Source: Desarmillaria ectypa
Taxonomy: Eukaryota > Basidiomycota > Agaricomycetes > Agaricales > Physalacriaceae
Assembly (NCBI GenBank): GCA_030407005.1
Contig: JAUDYN010000021.1
Span: 1 to 34,267 of the forward strand
Length of the DNA: 34,267 nucleotides
Direction: 5' to 3'
The notes beneath the pieces are model-generated. The model was not told the DNA's origin. It searched no databases and worked only from the letters and a program-made list of their open reading frames with translations. Within the stretch, counting starts at the first letter, position 1. Each line of letters opens with the position of its first letter. Shown in pieces: positions 20,097 through 31,302 of this stretch. The translations under genes and the position numbers were made by a program.

Positions 20097-21852
20097 TTAC
20101 ACATATCTCTCAATAACTTCCTTGACTAACTCGACATCTGGTCTCTCAACATCAATAACGCGACGTTCTTTTTGCAGTAGGCCCTTGAACTCCTCAGGCA
20201 TGACATCCAGGTCAAAGTCGAACTGTGAGGAACTCTGTAACGCCTGCGACACCGCTTCTGAGAACTTGGCAGGATGGGCAGTAGACAAGATGATTTGGAT
20301 GGCCGAAGGTGAGCTATGGAATATATCAGAGATGAATAAATGGGAACGTGGGCTCGCCGTACTTGTATTTCGCCATCCTTGCAGCTGCGGTCAACCCCAC
20401 AGCAGTATGAGGGTCCACAACATACGACGGCGATCCCAAAAAGTGAGACCTAATTGTCTCTAGTGTCTAATGGTAACAATTGGTACGGGTAAAGGGGATT
20501 AAAGGGAAAATGTATACCTCTTCGTCACTAACCCGTTCAGCACAGAAGTCCCTCCTTGCAGACTCCAAAACCTTCACAGGTACCTCAACCTTACCATTCT
20601 TCTTCATTTTCTCCATCCATCCATCGATGATTTGACCAGCTTTTGTCCTCTTCACTTTGACATCAGAAACATCCTCCACACTTTCAAAGGCGAGGTACCA
20701 TAGCAACCTTTCAAAGTTACTTGAAATGAGGATATCCATCGCAGGGCTAAGGGTCTCCTTGACCCCACTAACGTCCTGAGTTCCCTTCTTGCCGTCTGAC
20801 ATTTGCAACTCCGGTGCTGAATCCACCTTTTCGTACCGTCCAGTTTTCCAAAACCGTGCCAAGATATCGTTAGCGTTGGTTGCCACACCCAGCTGGGCTG
20901 ACATAGGGAGCCCCATGCGCTTCACGTAGTATCCCGCGAGGATATCACCAAAATTCCCCGTTGGGACGACGAACTGTACCTCGCTCTGGGTTTCCCGGCG
21001 CAAATGGAAGTATGCAAGGAAGTAGTAGACGGTCTGTGCAAGGATGCGGGCCCAATTGATGGAGTTGACGGCACCGAGACGATGGGTAGCGTTGAATCGG
21101 TGTACGGAAGAGAGATTTGACGATGTCCTGACACTCGTCAAACGTCCCTTGACGGCTAAATTATGTACGTTGGCGTCGGTGACGGTGGTCATCTGCGCCT
21201 CCTGGATGGGCGACGGACTCGTCCTTGGGATGCAGAATGAATATCGAAATATTGGCTTTGTTTCGTAAGCCATAAATCGCTGCACTGGAGAACAAATCAG
21301 TACCGTGGCTTAGTTCGAGTGAATCGTTTCGCACCTTCCAGTGTCCCCGCTCGTCGCACCGACCACGGTCAATCTATCGATTCCACCGCCTGCACGCCGA
21401 GAATTCCTCCTCTTCAGGAAAAATTCAAACAGATTCCCAAGCAACTGCAACGCGACATCCTTGAATGCCCACGTCGGCCCATGCCACAGCTCCAATATAT
21501 ACTTATTCTCATCCAGTTTCTTCAACGGAGTCACATCGGGATGCCTGAACCCAGCGTACGACTTTGCAACAAGATCCCGGAGTTCCAGCTCGGAGATCTC
21601 TTCACGAGAGATGTAGAGCGATAGGACGGCAACAGAGAGGTCCACGAACGAATAATCCTTCCAATCTGTTTCCCAGTCTGCTGGAAGTGAGGGAATGTCG
21701 ACTGGGATGTAGAGGCCACCGTTCGGGGCGAGCCCAGTGAGGACGGTCTAGGGGGGAAAAATTAGAGAAAACGTGCGATTTGCGATGATATCCGATTTAA
21801 CCTCTTCAAAGGACAGTTCCTGGTCACCTCCTCGGGTAGAAAAGTACTTCAT
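20097..21852 (-). CDS. THR4: Threonine synthase (PLP enzyme)
   Basis: Converts O-phospho-L-homoserine to L-threonine, the last step of threonine synthesis. Five exons fit: 21852-21802, 21747-21335, 21284-20518, 20466-20363 and 20313-20097, with introns of 54, 50, 51 and 49 nt. About 516 aa, close to yeast Thr4 (514). The N-terminus is typical (MKYFSTRGG, LAPNGGLYIP). The PLP lysine is in HGPTWAFKDVALQ, the phosphate-binding loop is GATSGDTGS, and VNSINWARILAQ, PTGNFGDILAGYY, SSNFERLLWYL and STAHPAKF follow. Exon 3 needs frame corrections: one net shift near 21205 (before SPIQEAQM), then a pair enclosing TFDECQDIVKSLF (near 21155 and 21108). The latter two lie at G or C runs. The gene is either misread or broken. 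bZIP sites lie just upstream; the stop codon touches transposon DNA. Confidence 0.9.
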
Positions 21853-21901
21853 CGTCAGTGAAGAGGTGCATTTGTGGGCTTCGGCCGAAATAATTTTCTT
21901 C

Positions 21902-21918
21902 GAGTCACTCTGACGTCA
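21902..21918 (-). promoter_or_regulatory. bZIP sites (Gcn4-type and CRE-like) upstream of THR4
   Basis: The minus strand reads TGACTC at 21907-21902, the core Gcn4/CPC1 site, and the palindrome TGACGTCA is at 21911-21918, about 50-65 bp upstream of the THR4 start codon. Gcn4-type factors activate amino-acid synthesis genes during starvation in fungi, which fits THR4. The intergenic region to the NOC4 stop is only 222 bp. Confidence 0.5.
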
Positions 21919-22074
21919 AAGACTTCCAGGAAAAACATTGGCACAGCCGCAATTTTCCATTTTCGAATTATCATCTCTTCCGTTCACAGATAGCCTGCTT
22001 TCGTTGGCTGATATTTAGACTACAGGAAGCTGCCAGCATCAAATTCGGGGGCAGGACCAGTCAACTCGTGTACA

Positions 22075-24252
22075 CTAGACTCCAAATGTCCACAAACTAT
22101 TTATCACATCCTCTTCCTCAACGTCATCTTCCTCGCTACAACCAAAGAGCCTCGCCGCGGCCTTCGCTTGGTCTCCCAATTCCAAAGATGTTCCAAGCGC
22201 CGGTTCCTTTTTGATTTTCCGATTCGCCTCCGTATCATAGAGCTTTGGAAATCAACATCATCGCGTGAACTGTCACACAAACGTTAACTCACTGTACCAT
22301 ATGTGTGGTCTAGGAAATCTTCCATCGAAAAACCAGGCTTGGTGAATGCCTCGGAGAACACCTTTACCAGAATCGAGACGCCAGAGTGGTAATGCGATTG
22401 ATGTGATTGGAGCTCCCAGAGTGAGCTGGAGAGTGCATTTGTGCTCAACGGATTTGGCTCCGCGGGCAAAAAAGGATCTATGTGATAATAAATGGACGTG
22501 AAATAGATACAAGAGATAACGTTACCTTCTGACCCATCCATATCTGTCCGGTTAATCATAACCATCAACGCAGGATGGCGCTTGAGGATGTTGTAAGTGA
22601 AAGGTATGAGAATTATGATTCCAGAAGGAGGAGCAGAAAGAGATAGGCGTGCCAGACGTTTGACAAATGATGCCAAGAGCGTCGCAGGAAGATGCCTAGT
22701 GCACGTTAGGAAATCGAAGAATGCTAGAATAAGCTTCAACGTACGTAGAGCTAAGGAAAAGTTCGGTCATTCGGAAGAAACGAGCACGATGTTTTAAATG
22801 GAGTAGATTGCGATCCAAGAACGCGTAGAGGCGCGTGTAGAAAGAAGGGTAGTCACTGTTAGATAATGAGTGATGATGCTAGACAAAACAGAGATAATCA
22901 CACACAGGTTATACTCCTTCATCAACACAAACAGTGCATTCAATGCCAGCAGGCCCACAGTACCGCCTAGAACATCCATGAGTTTCAAGACAGGTATCAA
23001 AGGATTACTAAACGAACCATAGTCTACGCATGCGCCAATCCAGTCCATCACCAACACAGGTCTTGTCAAATGGGGCATGATACCCCGATGCATACTATTC
23101 AATACGCGGGTCGCAAGGGCTTTTGTCGCTGTTGTATCGTTGGCTAGAGACAACCGAGACAGAAGCTCTAGCCAGGTTCTAGTAAAGATCGCACGATGCG
23201 AAGGGAGTGAATGAAGAGATTGATCGTCAACGTATGAACGCGTCCGCCCAGCGCCTTGGTCTTGCTGGTGTTTTTTGCCGTTTTATCATCGTCGAAAAAC
23301 TTCCGCCAGTCGTCCTCAGGCGCCTCGCGGATGGATTCGTCTTCGTCTTCGTCATCTTCACCGTCCTGTCTTTTCGCGGCTTCTGGTTCGGGTGGTTGCG
23401 CGCCGAGTTCCGATACCCACCAAGCATTCAGCTCAGAAGATTCGGTGGGGAATGTTGTGAGGCCTTCGAGGATTCGCAAAAGGTTGACGGGGTGCTGGGG
23501 GTGCTCCTTAGTTGATGTCGTAGTCAACAGTGTCCTGACAGTGAGTCAATAAAATCGTATTTCAGCGACGAGCAATGTTCACACACCCTGCTTCTCGTAA
23601 AAAGAACCATCGGATATCGTCGTACGTGCTGAACCAAGTTTCATGGAAGACTTGTAGGACGTCGGCATCGATGTATGTGTCTGAAGCCCCGGTAGATTTC
23701 CGAGGAGATGGAGGACATAGTAAAAGAGCGTAAACGATCTTTCGGAAGTGAGAGATATGGAACTGTGGTGCCGACGAACTCGAGTACTTCGTCGCCGCGC
23801 TGGACAAATATTTTTGAAGAGAGAAGAGAATTTGAAGGGCAGATACCTGTGTGAATGGTCAGGTACATTTATAATGCAAAAATGCCACGCACTCTCAAAG
23901 ATTTCTCCTCGTCCTTCAGCAATCCTACGAGAAAATCGACATACTCGTTCAGTCGGTCCCAAAGCCAGGCTTTGACAATCTTTGCGCTCTCATCACTAGC
24001 AGCCGACAGCTTCCCATTACTTATCACCAACACGAAAACTCGATATAGTGCATATATACCCTTCGAAACTTCCTGAGAATCCTTCCGTGAACAAGCGAGA
24101 TCCAAAAGGTCCGCCAATGGATTCAGAGATCCGTTGTTGGAGACTGCACGAGTGAGCTGTTGCTCTGTATCTTGAATCGATTGAAGGACCTTGGAATCGT
24201 TGCTGAGTTTTCTTTTCTTGCTCGGGGGTGGTAGAGAACGGGGACCACGCAT
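22075..24252 (-). CDS. NOC4: Noc4-like ribosome biogenesis protein (CBF/Mak21 family)
   Basis: Noc4 pairs with Nop14 in the SSU processome and is needed for 40S assembly and export in yeast. Eight exons fit: 24252-23893, 23846-23587, 23534-23018, 22966-22906, 22855-22745, 22695-22526, 22477-22293 and 22242-22075; introns 46-52 nt; about 610 aa with one correction. The start has a basic patch (PPPSKKRKL, a possible nuclear signal). The middle is acidic (DGEDDEDEDES, then WRKFF). The conserved C-terminal domain reads LHSLPSHRAIFTRTWLELL, DYGGTVGLLALNALFVLMKE, YNLDYPSFYTRLYAFLD, FFRMTELFLSST and AFVKRLARLSL-like sequence, then PFTYNILKRHP. A one-base loss near 23215 separates INL from LHSLPSHRA. 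The gene ends in an acidic tail. It runs codirectionally with THR4 and shares a 98-bp divergent region with OXR1. Confidence 0.88.
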
Positions 24253-24350
24253 GTTGTGGTAGAGGCAAAGAAAAAATTAGCCGATCCCTGAATGGCAAGC
24301 CGGACCGGCATCCGTTGAGTAGCAGTAGCCATCATTCCTACTGGCACGCC
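24253..24350. promoter_or_regulatory. 98-bp divergent intergenic region between NOC4 and OXR1
   Basis: Both start codons (24252 minus, 24351 plus) face away from this 98-bp gap, so the two promoters must overlap each other or reach into the 5' coding regions. There is no TATA box. A GC-rich imperfect palindrome (GCAAGCCGGACCGGC) lies at about 24296-24310. Confidence 0.5.
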
Positions 24351-25427
24351 ATGTCCGTGCATCCTTCATCAAGCCCTCCATCGTCACTAGTGTCGATAAC
24401 GTCGTCTAGACATCACCAAAATTCACCTACACGCTCGCCGACGCTTTCTGCGGCGATGCCAGCACCTCCCATAGCGTCCACGTCCTCTGTCTGTTCTACA
24501 CCGCCTGCTGAGGATTCCCAGCCACGACCGTCGTCGCGCTGGATGGACTCTCTTCGAAAGATAGATTCCTTGTATCATCTCGCAGAGCTACCACACCACA
24601 GGCATTCACATCCATCTACGCCTGTGAATATCTCGCACAAAACTCCCTTTGCACCGCGTGGCAACGCATCCGAGGCGTCGTCTGTCGTCTACATCCCACC
24701 TTCAGGAGCGCCGGGGTATCGCGGGGAAGCCTATGACTTGGACATGGGAGTCCTCGAGAAGAAAGCTCCCTATGTTGATTTGAAGGGAAGAAGGGAAAGT
24801 ACTGTGAGTATATTAGACGTGCACCTAGCCAACATAGTAAGTTGGCACCATTATTCTTTGGCACTATGTAATGCTAAGTGTGTAGATTTGGAACCACCTT
24901 CCCGCTCTCTCCCGCCTTCCCCGTTCATGGTCACTCCTCTATTCTCTAGACCAGCATGGTATATCACTCAACACGCTTTACGCGCGGTGTGAGCAGTTGA
25001 AGCCGTGCGGTACACTTGTCGTATTTAAGGACGAAGGAGAGACCATTTTCGGTGCGTTTGTGAGCGATGGTATACAGCAGAGCAGAGGAAGAGGACACTA
25101 TGGTAGCGGCGAATCGTAAGTCTCCTCCGTTTCCTCATCTTCCACTCACCCGTTCCTCTGTAGTTTCCTATGGCGCTATTCCGGCAATAAACTGTCCGTC
25201 TTTAAATGGACAGGGCGAAACGGTTATGTTGCATTGTGTGAGCCTGGTTATATGAGCTTTGGGGTGGAGATGGAGTTTATGGGGTGTACATCGATGCGGA
25301 CTTGTTGGAGGGTTCGTCGGCACCATGTCCGACATTTGCAAATGAGCCGCTATGTTCTCCGGGACATAGCACAAGAGGGACAGTGTCGTTTGAGTGCGTG
25401 GGGGTGGAGGTGTGGAAGGTGGGCTGA
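24351..25427 (+). CDS. OXR1: TLDc-domain protein, Oxr1-like
   Basis: Oxr1 proteins protect against oxidative damage, and the yeast TLDc proteins act on the vacuolar V-ATPase. Three exons: 24351-24836, 24886-25115, 25164-25427, with introns of 49 and 48 nt; about 326 aa. The first 130 residues are Ser/Pro/His-rich and probably disordered. The TLDc domain follows: LPALSRLPRSWSLLYSLDQH, GISLNTLYARCEQ, TLVVFKDEGETIFGAFVSD, HYGSGESFLWRYSG, FKWTGRNGYVALCEPGYMSF, YGVYIDADL and, last, VSFECVGVEVWKVG before TGA. A single base is missing in the G run at 25261-25264: the domain reads on only if GGGG is GGGGG. I chose the Met at 24351 rather than an upstream in-frame Met at 24228, because the latter would overlap the NOC4 start. 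Very likely TLDc; the exact orthologue is less certain. Confidence 0.85.
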
Positions 25428-26413
25428 TTTCATCGGTATATACCTTAATTACTTGCTGTACCATTATTATTGACATTCAGACATTCCTATCTCGCACTTG
25501 CAATAGATTGACCACTATTGATTGATTTTGCCTTACCTTCATAAAGCACGTCCCGTCCAAGACCAAGAAGAGCGACGAATATTCCCCGACTCTATTTCGA
25601 AATGAAGGCTCCTACTAGAAATCTCCCGACTCACCGATCTGGCTCTACTTTGGTCCGTGAAAATTTGAGTTATTATAAGCAATCTATATCGTCCTGACAT
25701 GAACCGATGGAGGTAAGTAGAGGTAAATTGGATTCAGGCAAAAGTACGATGGCACCGAATATGCCGATCTCTAGTTGCAAGCACGCGTGACAACCGTAAG
25801 GTTCAGGATTACGTCCTCGACTGATGCTGGTCGCTTCGAGAAGATTTGGATACAGCGGTATTCATGCCTGTAAGATGGCTGCTAATTTAACCAGCCCTGG
25901 TTTCGCTTCCATCTATCCCTTCGAGCTGGCACTAGGACCAAACCAGCAATTAACGAACGTCGGGATATGCCGACTTGGATTTTCGGATTACCGCGACCAT
26001 GTGACACAGTTCCTCTAATATATGATTCCAGTTATTGTTATATTATATTTGCCTGAGGCCTAGGGCTGTTATTAGCGTGATAGAAAAGGTTGCGAGTGGC
26101 TTCAGTACAGGTTGATGAAAGGATGACGAACACTCACCACGCATAACGCGCAGAAGGTAAGGAAGAGGTCAAGAACAGCTCGAATATTCAAGTTTTGATT
26201 GTTCGAATAAGTAACATGCTGGTATTTCAGAAATTTCAACCGACGAAGGTGGCGACACGGTTGAGCGTGGCCAAGCTTGAAAAGTTTACTGTTTAAATAA
26301 CTTCGGGATCTACCGATTATGCCGACCGTGCCGATGCATGATTAGTGTGACTCCCGTGACAGCGCCACTCTCCTTTCCACCCTGTTTACCGCGACCACGC
26401 GACGCGTTTTCTT
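25428..26413. other. Intergenic region between OXR1 and SCC3
   Basis: No supported gene in 986 bp. The short open frame at 25824-26018 lacks codon character. ATATGCCGA or TATGCCGA occurs at about 25760, 25966 and 26318, and ACCGCGACCA at 25991 and 26389, which could be small dispersed motifs. ACGCGT is at 25783 and 26402. Confidence 0.45.
26402..26407 (+). promoter_or_regulatory. MCB-like element (ACGCGT) immediately upstream of SCC3
   Basis: ACGCGT lies within CCACGCGACGCGTTTTC, 6 bp before the start codon; a second copy is at 25783-25788. MBF binds this element to drive G1/S genes, and cohesin subunits are cell-cycle regulated in yeasts. Chance occurrence in GC-rich DNA is quite possible, and the site may be in the 5' UTR. 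Confidence 0.25.
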
Positions 26414-29400
26414 ATGGATTCCTCCCAGAATGAGTCGCCTGTAGGTCCACGACGTTCTCAACGTGATAGAAAGCAGCCGAAACGCATAGATACAAGTGAG
26501 ACGGCCTCGATACACCCACACTATTGTCTCTAACTGTTGTCAGTCACGAACCCCGGTAAACGGAAACGCACAGCAGACAGCGACGCTGATGAGGACGCAG
26601 AGGCAGGAGAGGAGGATGCCACAGAGGAATATCATGCACCCAAGTCAAAGACAGTGCGAAAAACGGCGAAACCTGCGACAAAAAAACCGCGCCACAGAGG
26701 GGACGTAAAGTTAAAGATCCTGAAGACGCGTTATTCGACCCGGAGCAGCTTGCTAAAGACACTAAAATCAACTCAGATAACCCTCTCTATAGTATGTCTG
26801 GACATTTTCGTGTCTATAACCACTAATGTGCTCTGGCAGATGCTATCATGAACCCGTCGGCCGCATTGCAGGGAACTGCAGAAGACTTCCTTGAGTCTCT
26901 CCAGCAACACTCTGGAGCCGCGCTAGCGGAACTAATTAATCTCATTCTGCGGTCCTGTGGATGCAACGACTCAGTCGACGAAGATCAGGCGGTGGACTAT
27001 GACGGTGTCGTCGATGCGCTGGACCATTTTACGGAAGGTCTCAAACAGGTGCGTCCCCTTGTCCTCCTTCGACTATCAAGCGCTGGACCATTTCTCTAGG
27101 AAGCATCACCGACGTACCCCTTGACCTCCAAGAATCCCATTTTCAAGAAATTTCGCACACATCTTTCCGAGTTCTTCGCTCGTTTGATATCATCTGCTGC
27201 AGACCTCGGTGTGCTGTACACATCAGATCTGATACCTACTCTCCAGACTTGGGTTGTAGCTATGAGCTCATCCCCAATACGGAGCTTTCGGCACACGTCG
27301 ACTGCTGTTGCTCTCGATGTCGAGGCAGCGCTCTGCGACGTCACACGAGGCGTTGAAAAGGAGGTTGAGGTACTTGGACGACAAAGAGAAGGTGAGAAGA
27401 AAGCGCAGAGCGAAGGGAGGGGCTGGTGCAAAGGACAAGGAGCTTGAGGGGAAGCTGAAGGAAGTCAAGGAGAGAGCTGCCAAATTGACGAATTTTTAAA
27501 AGAATTCATTGACGGGTACGGCTCCTCATTTTCCTAACGTTCCTTGGGCTCATTGAAATGTAGTGGTATTCGTCCATCGATTTCGTGACCTCGACCCCGT
27601 TATACGAACAGAATGTATCACCTCCCTTGGTATATTCTTCAAGAAACACCCGTCTCATTCCTTTCGACCTCTTACCTCCGATATGTCGGATGGGTACTTT
27701 CAGATTCCGCTACACCACGCCCGTCTAGCCGCTGTTAAGGCTCTGCAAATTGTGTACTCATCATCAGTCGCCGATGGTGTTCTCACCTCTCTGAATCACT
27801 TTACGGAACGATTCAAACCCCGTCTCGTCGAGATGGCCGAAGCTGACGTGGATGTGGGTGTCCGTGTCGGTGTGCTCAACGTCCTTGAAGAAATTGAAAA
27901 GAGTGGTATGCTCGAAGAGGAGGAGCGAGAACGGCTAGGCGGACTCGTGTTTTGTGAGGAAATGCGGGTACGCAAAGCTGTTTCAGGTTTTATGCGTGGT
28001 GTTTGGGAAGAGTGGGTGGAGCTGCGTGACGTTGAGATGGGCGGGAAGAGCAAAGATGACAAGGAACGGATGGGAATAAAGGGTATCGCAGCGCTACTGG
28101 TGAAATGGGGGGAGGCGCTGGATAAGGTTCTAGGTGATGACGATGAAGATGAAGATGGGATACAAGCGAAGCGTACGAGGACGAGGCCTGAAATTGCCGC
28201 CCTTTCTACAGGAAGACTTAAATCTGGGGGAGGAAATCGCATAGCTTTGGCGGCAGAAGCTTTGTGGGACGAACTAGACCCTGTTACTGATTGGTCGGGG
28301 CATACTCGACATGCTGTTGCTTGATCATTCTGCATCTGCAGATCAAGGCCCCTCTTCCAATGGACGCAACAAAAAGGGGAAGAAGGGAAGAAAACCAGCA
28401 AAAAGCAAAGTCGCAGCCTCCCAGGAGGTGGATGATGACGACGAAACCGAATCTGTTCATGTTGACGATTCTTGGAGACTGGAAGAAGTAGAGGAAGGCA
28501 TCTTGCTTGAGCTTTTGGTCGCTTCCCTTGGCAAAGACTAAGAAGGAAGTAGTCGGAGGCAAGAAGGTATGTATTGAATAGTTCAATCGGAAGTGCATAC
28601 TTATGCCGAAAGTAAAGGGCGAGGAGGAAGCTGTTGCTAACGAGATTACTCGCGCCCTGATGAAAGGTCTCCCGCGCCTTTTCGTGAAGTACCAGACAGA
28701 CGAGAATCGGATTAAAGATGTTCTGGTCCTACCTACTCTTATGAACTTGGATCTATATCTTGAAATGCGAGCCATCAACGTAAGTCTTATTACATTCTAA
28801 CGCAACCTCAATCTTATTTCATTTTTATATCAGGATTACTCAAATCTATGGGACGACATTCTCAAGCAATTCCTTACGCATGCGTCTCCTGGTATTCTAG
28901 CGCTTGCCATGGACACCATCACATATCTCCTCTCTGCGACATCTCTTTCCAATACCAACAGCATGAAAATTCTTGAACTAGAAGACGAGCTCTCGTCGGT
29001 CCTTCGTGCCACCCTTGCGGATCGTGAAGAGATCGAAGTAACGTCATTCAACGAAGACGAAGTCTTGTCCCTTGGGTCCACATGTATGCGGTTGAGGGTA
29101 CTTGCCGGAACAAGAGATATGACAGGGTGGATCGAGGACGATGAGGGAGGTAAGCAGAGTAAGGTGTGGGATCTTTTGAATGCTATAGCAGAGCGGGGAC
29201 GGCTGGGATATAAGGACGAAGAGGTGGTCAGTCTCTGATTGTTCTATCATCATCGGATATTCGTTGACAACCCTCAAGATGATCGAGCAGGTGTTGCATT
29301 TACTAACGCTGCATGTCATCTGGAAAGGAAAGGCACTTACCACAGATCCTTCGCCTTCCGCTGAGGAGGTTCGACATAGAGAGAACCTGGTACTTCAGAG

Positions 29401-31302
29401 AGAGGTTTTGCTGGAAAAACTAATGGAGTACGCAATTGGGACTCAGTCAAATACAGTGGAAGGCGTTCAGAGAACTGTATGTGTTTACCCAAGCTGTTTC
29501 GACCCATGACTCACCTCTTCATGAAACATAGGCATTCAAGAATCTCTTGGATCTCCATGTTCTATTCTCGGCGACGCAAACTGTCGCGGCGGATGGGTCG
29601 CAATTGTCGACTGCTACAGTGGCGCTGACCATGGAAGACGAAGCCCAATATCGATGTGCGGGATATGTGCAAGCTGAGATCGAGAGGTACGCAGAGATTG
29701 TTCAAGAAGGGGGCGAGGAGGAGGATAAGAGTGACGATGGCAGCGATGTCGACTCTGCGGATGAGAACGAGGCTGCTAAGAAAGCCAAAAAGAAGGGGAA
29801 GGGAGCAGCGAAACTGGCAGCGACGGAGAAAGAAGGCAAGTTCTTGGCCTGTTGCTTCTTCCTGTCTGCTAAATTTCACGCTCCCTTAAGACGAAGATGC
29901 TAATTCTCGTGCTCGGCTCGAAGAGGAGTACGTATTCATTGATGTGATGTCTACCTTCTTGCGAGCAATACGTGCCGACGCAATTCATGTTCGCCATGGA
30001 GCTATTCTTCTCGCTCACTATGGCCGTTTGGGGCCTTCATTTGACCTTTGCAACCAAAGTCATTGTAGAGGTTCTACGCGAAGCAGGCATGTTTAAACGA
30101 TGATGGCGACGTTGTAGTTTTAGTCGTCAACAACAGCTCTACAAGAGGGAACACCCATCGCGATTTTGTGTTAGCAATTATGACTTATTCTTCGTCTCCA
30201 GGCATTTACGCTCATCTTGGACTCTGTCGTGCGAGACGAGACCAACGCTGTTCAGCTCGCGAAACAGCTAGCATCTTGTTTGTTGTTCGAGGGGTCCAGC
30301 TTTCCATCGTCCGCCGACTTGGACGGCGAATACATTGTCCAGATTCACACAAATCTGATTTCGTGGTTGGGCAAACGGTTATCAACTTACCAGAGCAACA
30401 ACAATAAAAAGTCCCTGAAGCGGACGATATTATGCTTCCGCGTGTTGACTCAGATGCTCAGTGTTATACAAAGTCGGGAAGCTTTGCAAATGTTCGTACT
30501 GTTTTCCCATTTATGATACCTGACTGATGCTCGCCTTTCGTCATTAGCAAAGCTCATATGGATCAGGTCTTAGCTGAGGCCAAGGTGGAAGTTTCTCCAA
30601 CATCCTCACTTTGGGAGCCTCAACGTGCCTATGAAAGAAGGCTGACGTCAAAGGATAAAGAGAAAGGTATGGTGACTTCAAGCAATATTCATATCTAAGC
30701 TAATTGCTTGAGCAGTGCCTGGGATGAAAGCTCGGAAAGCCACTGGCAAAGGAAAGGCGAAAAAGTTCCACGATGGTTACGACTGATGAAGAGAGCGAAG
30801 TGGAACATCTGGTTGACCGTAACATAGAGCAGAACAAAGCACTTGCCATAACTCGGACGCAGAAACGACCGCAACGCAAAACTGCAGCCCGTGCGCGCGC
30901 CCGTGCAGCCGAGCAACAAAGCGACCACGACGCTGACGATACTGCCGAGGAAAATATCGCAATGCCGAAATCGCGACCGCGAACCGCGGCCGACATACAA
31001 GTCAAAAAACAAGTCTCCTGCTAAGGACGCGGCAGCGACAGATATGGATACTACGGCGGCGGCGGCGCCTGTTGCACGAACTCCACAGGAAGAAACCCCT
31101 GCTCAATCACCTTTGACACCAGCTGAATCTGATCTGGACGGTGCTGTTCCTCCATCGCGAAAGAGAACACGGCTAGATGAAGATGAGGGACAGGCGGCGG
31201 TAGAGGCGGAGGGCGACTGCTGGATCTGCAGCAGAGGGTGGAGATGATGAGGCTGAGGCTGAGGGTTACATGCAAGTGCGGAGGAAGCGAGCTCGTCATT
31301 GA
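26414..31302 (+). CDS. SCC3: Cohesin subunit Scc3/STAG (stromalin)
   Basis: HEAT-repeat subunit binding the kleisin and loading cohesin on chromatin. Exons fit at 26414-26495, 26544-26791, 26840-27048, 27100-27515, 27564-28566, about 28607-28779, 28834-29226, 29279-29476, 29532-29835, 29891-about 30150, 30202-30491, 30548-30666 and 30716-31302; roughly 1,400 aa. The N-terminus is charged (RRSQRDRKQPKR). Conserved parts: NPLYNAIMNPSAALQ, KNPIFKKFRTHLSEFF; stromalin domain with VFVHRFRDLDPVIRTE, FFKKHPSH, YLRYVGWVLSD and LAAVKAL; later LEEVEEGILLELLVASL, LLTLHVIWKGKAL and the Lys/Glu/Ala-rich tail ending VRRKRARH. At least ten single-base shifts are needed to read it through (for example near 26697, 27396, 27495, 27657, 27710, 28300, 28530, 30050, 30100, 30760, 31000, 31214). 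Two splice sites (before 28607 and after 30150) are unclear. Confidence 0.85.
29836..29890 (+). other. Probable GC-AG intron in SCC3
   Basis: The exon ends AAAGAAG followed by GCAAGT at 29836; the acceptor is TTAAG at 29890. Removing these 55 nt joins TEKE to DEDANSRARLEEEY in frame. AG|GCAAGT is the usual donor of the rare GC-AG introns, and CTAAAT could serve as branch site. Confidence 0.6.

Noticed and set aside
21128..21284. An extra short intron explaining the THR4 frame change
   Set aside because: No GT...AG pair of reasonable length removes the shift, and the conserved residues run on without a gap on both sides.
25824..26018. 64-aa ORF between OXR1 and SCC3
   Set aside because: Short, no domain, no clear splice partners; treated as intergenic.
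27796..28401. 201-aa Ser-rich minus-strand ORF
   Set aside because: It is the reverse complement of the SCC3 coding exon; its Ser/Pro bias follows from Glu/Lys-rich codons on the other strand.
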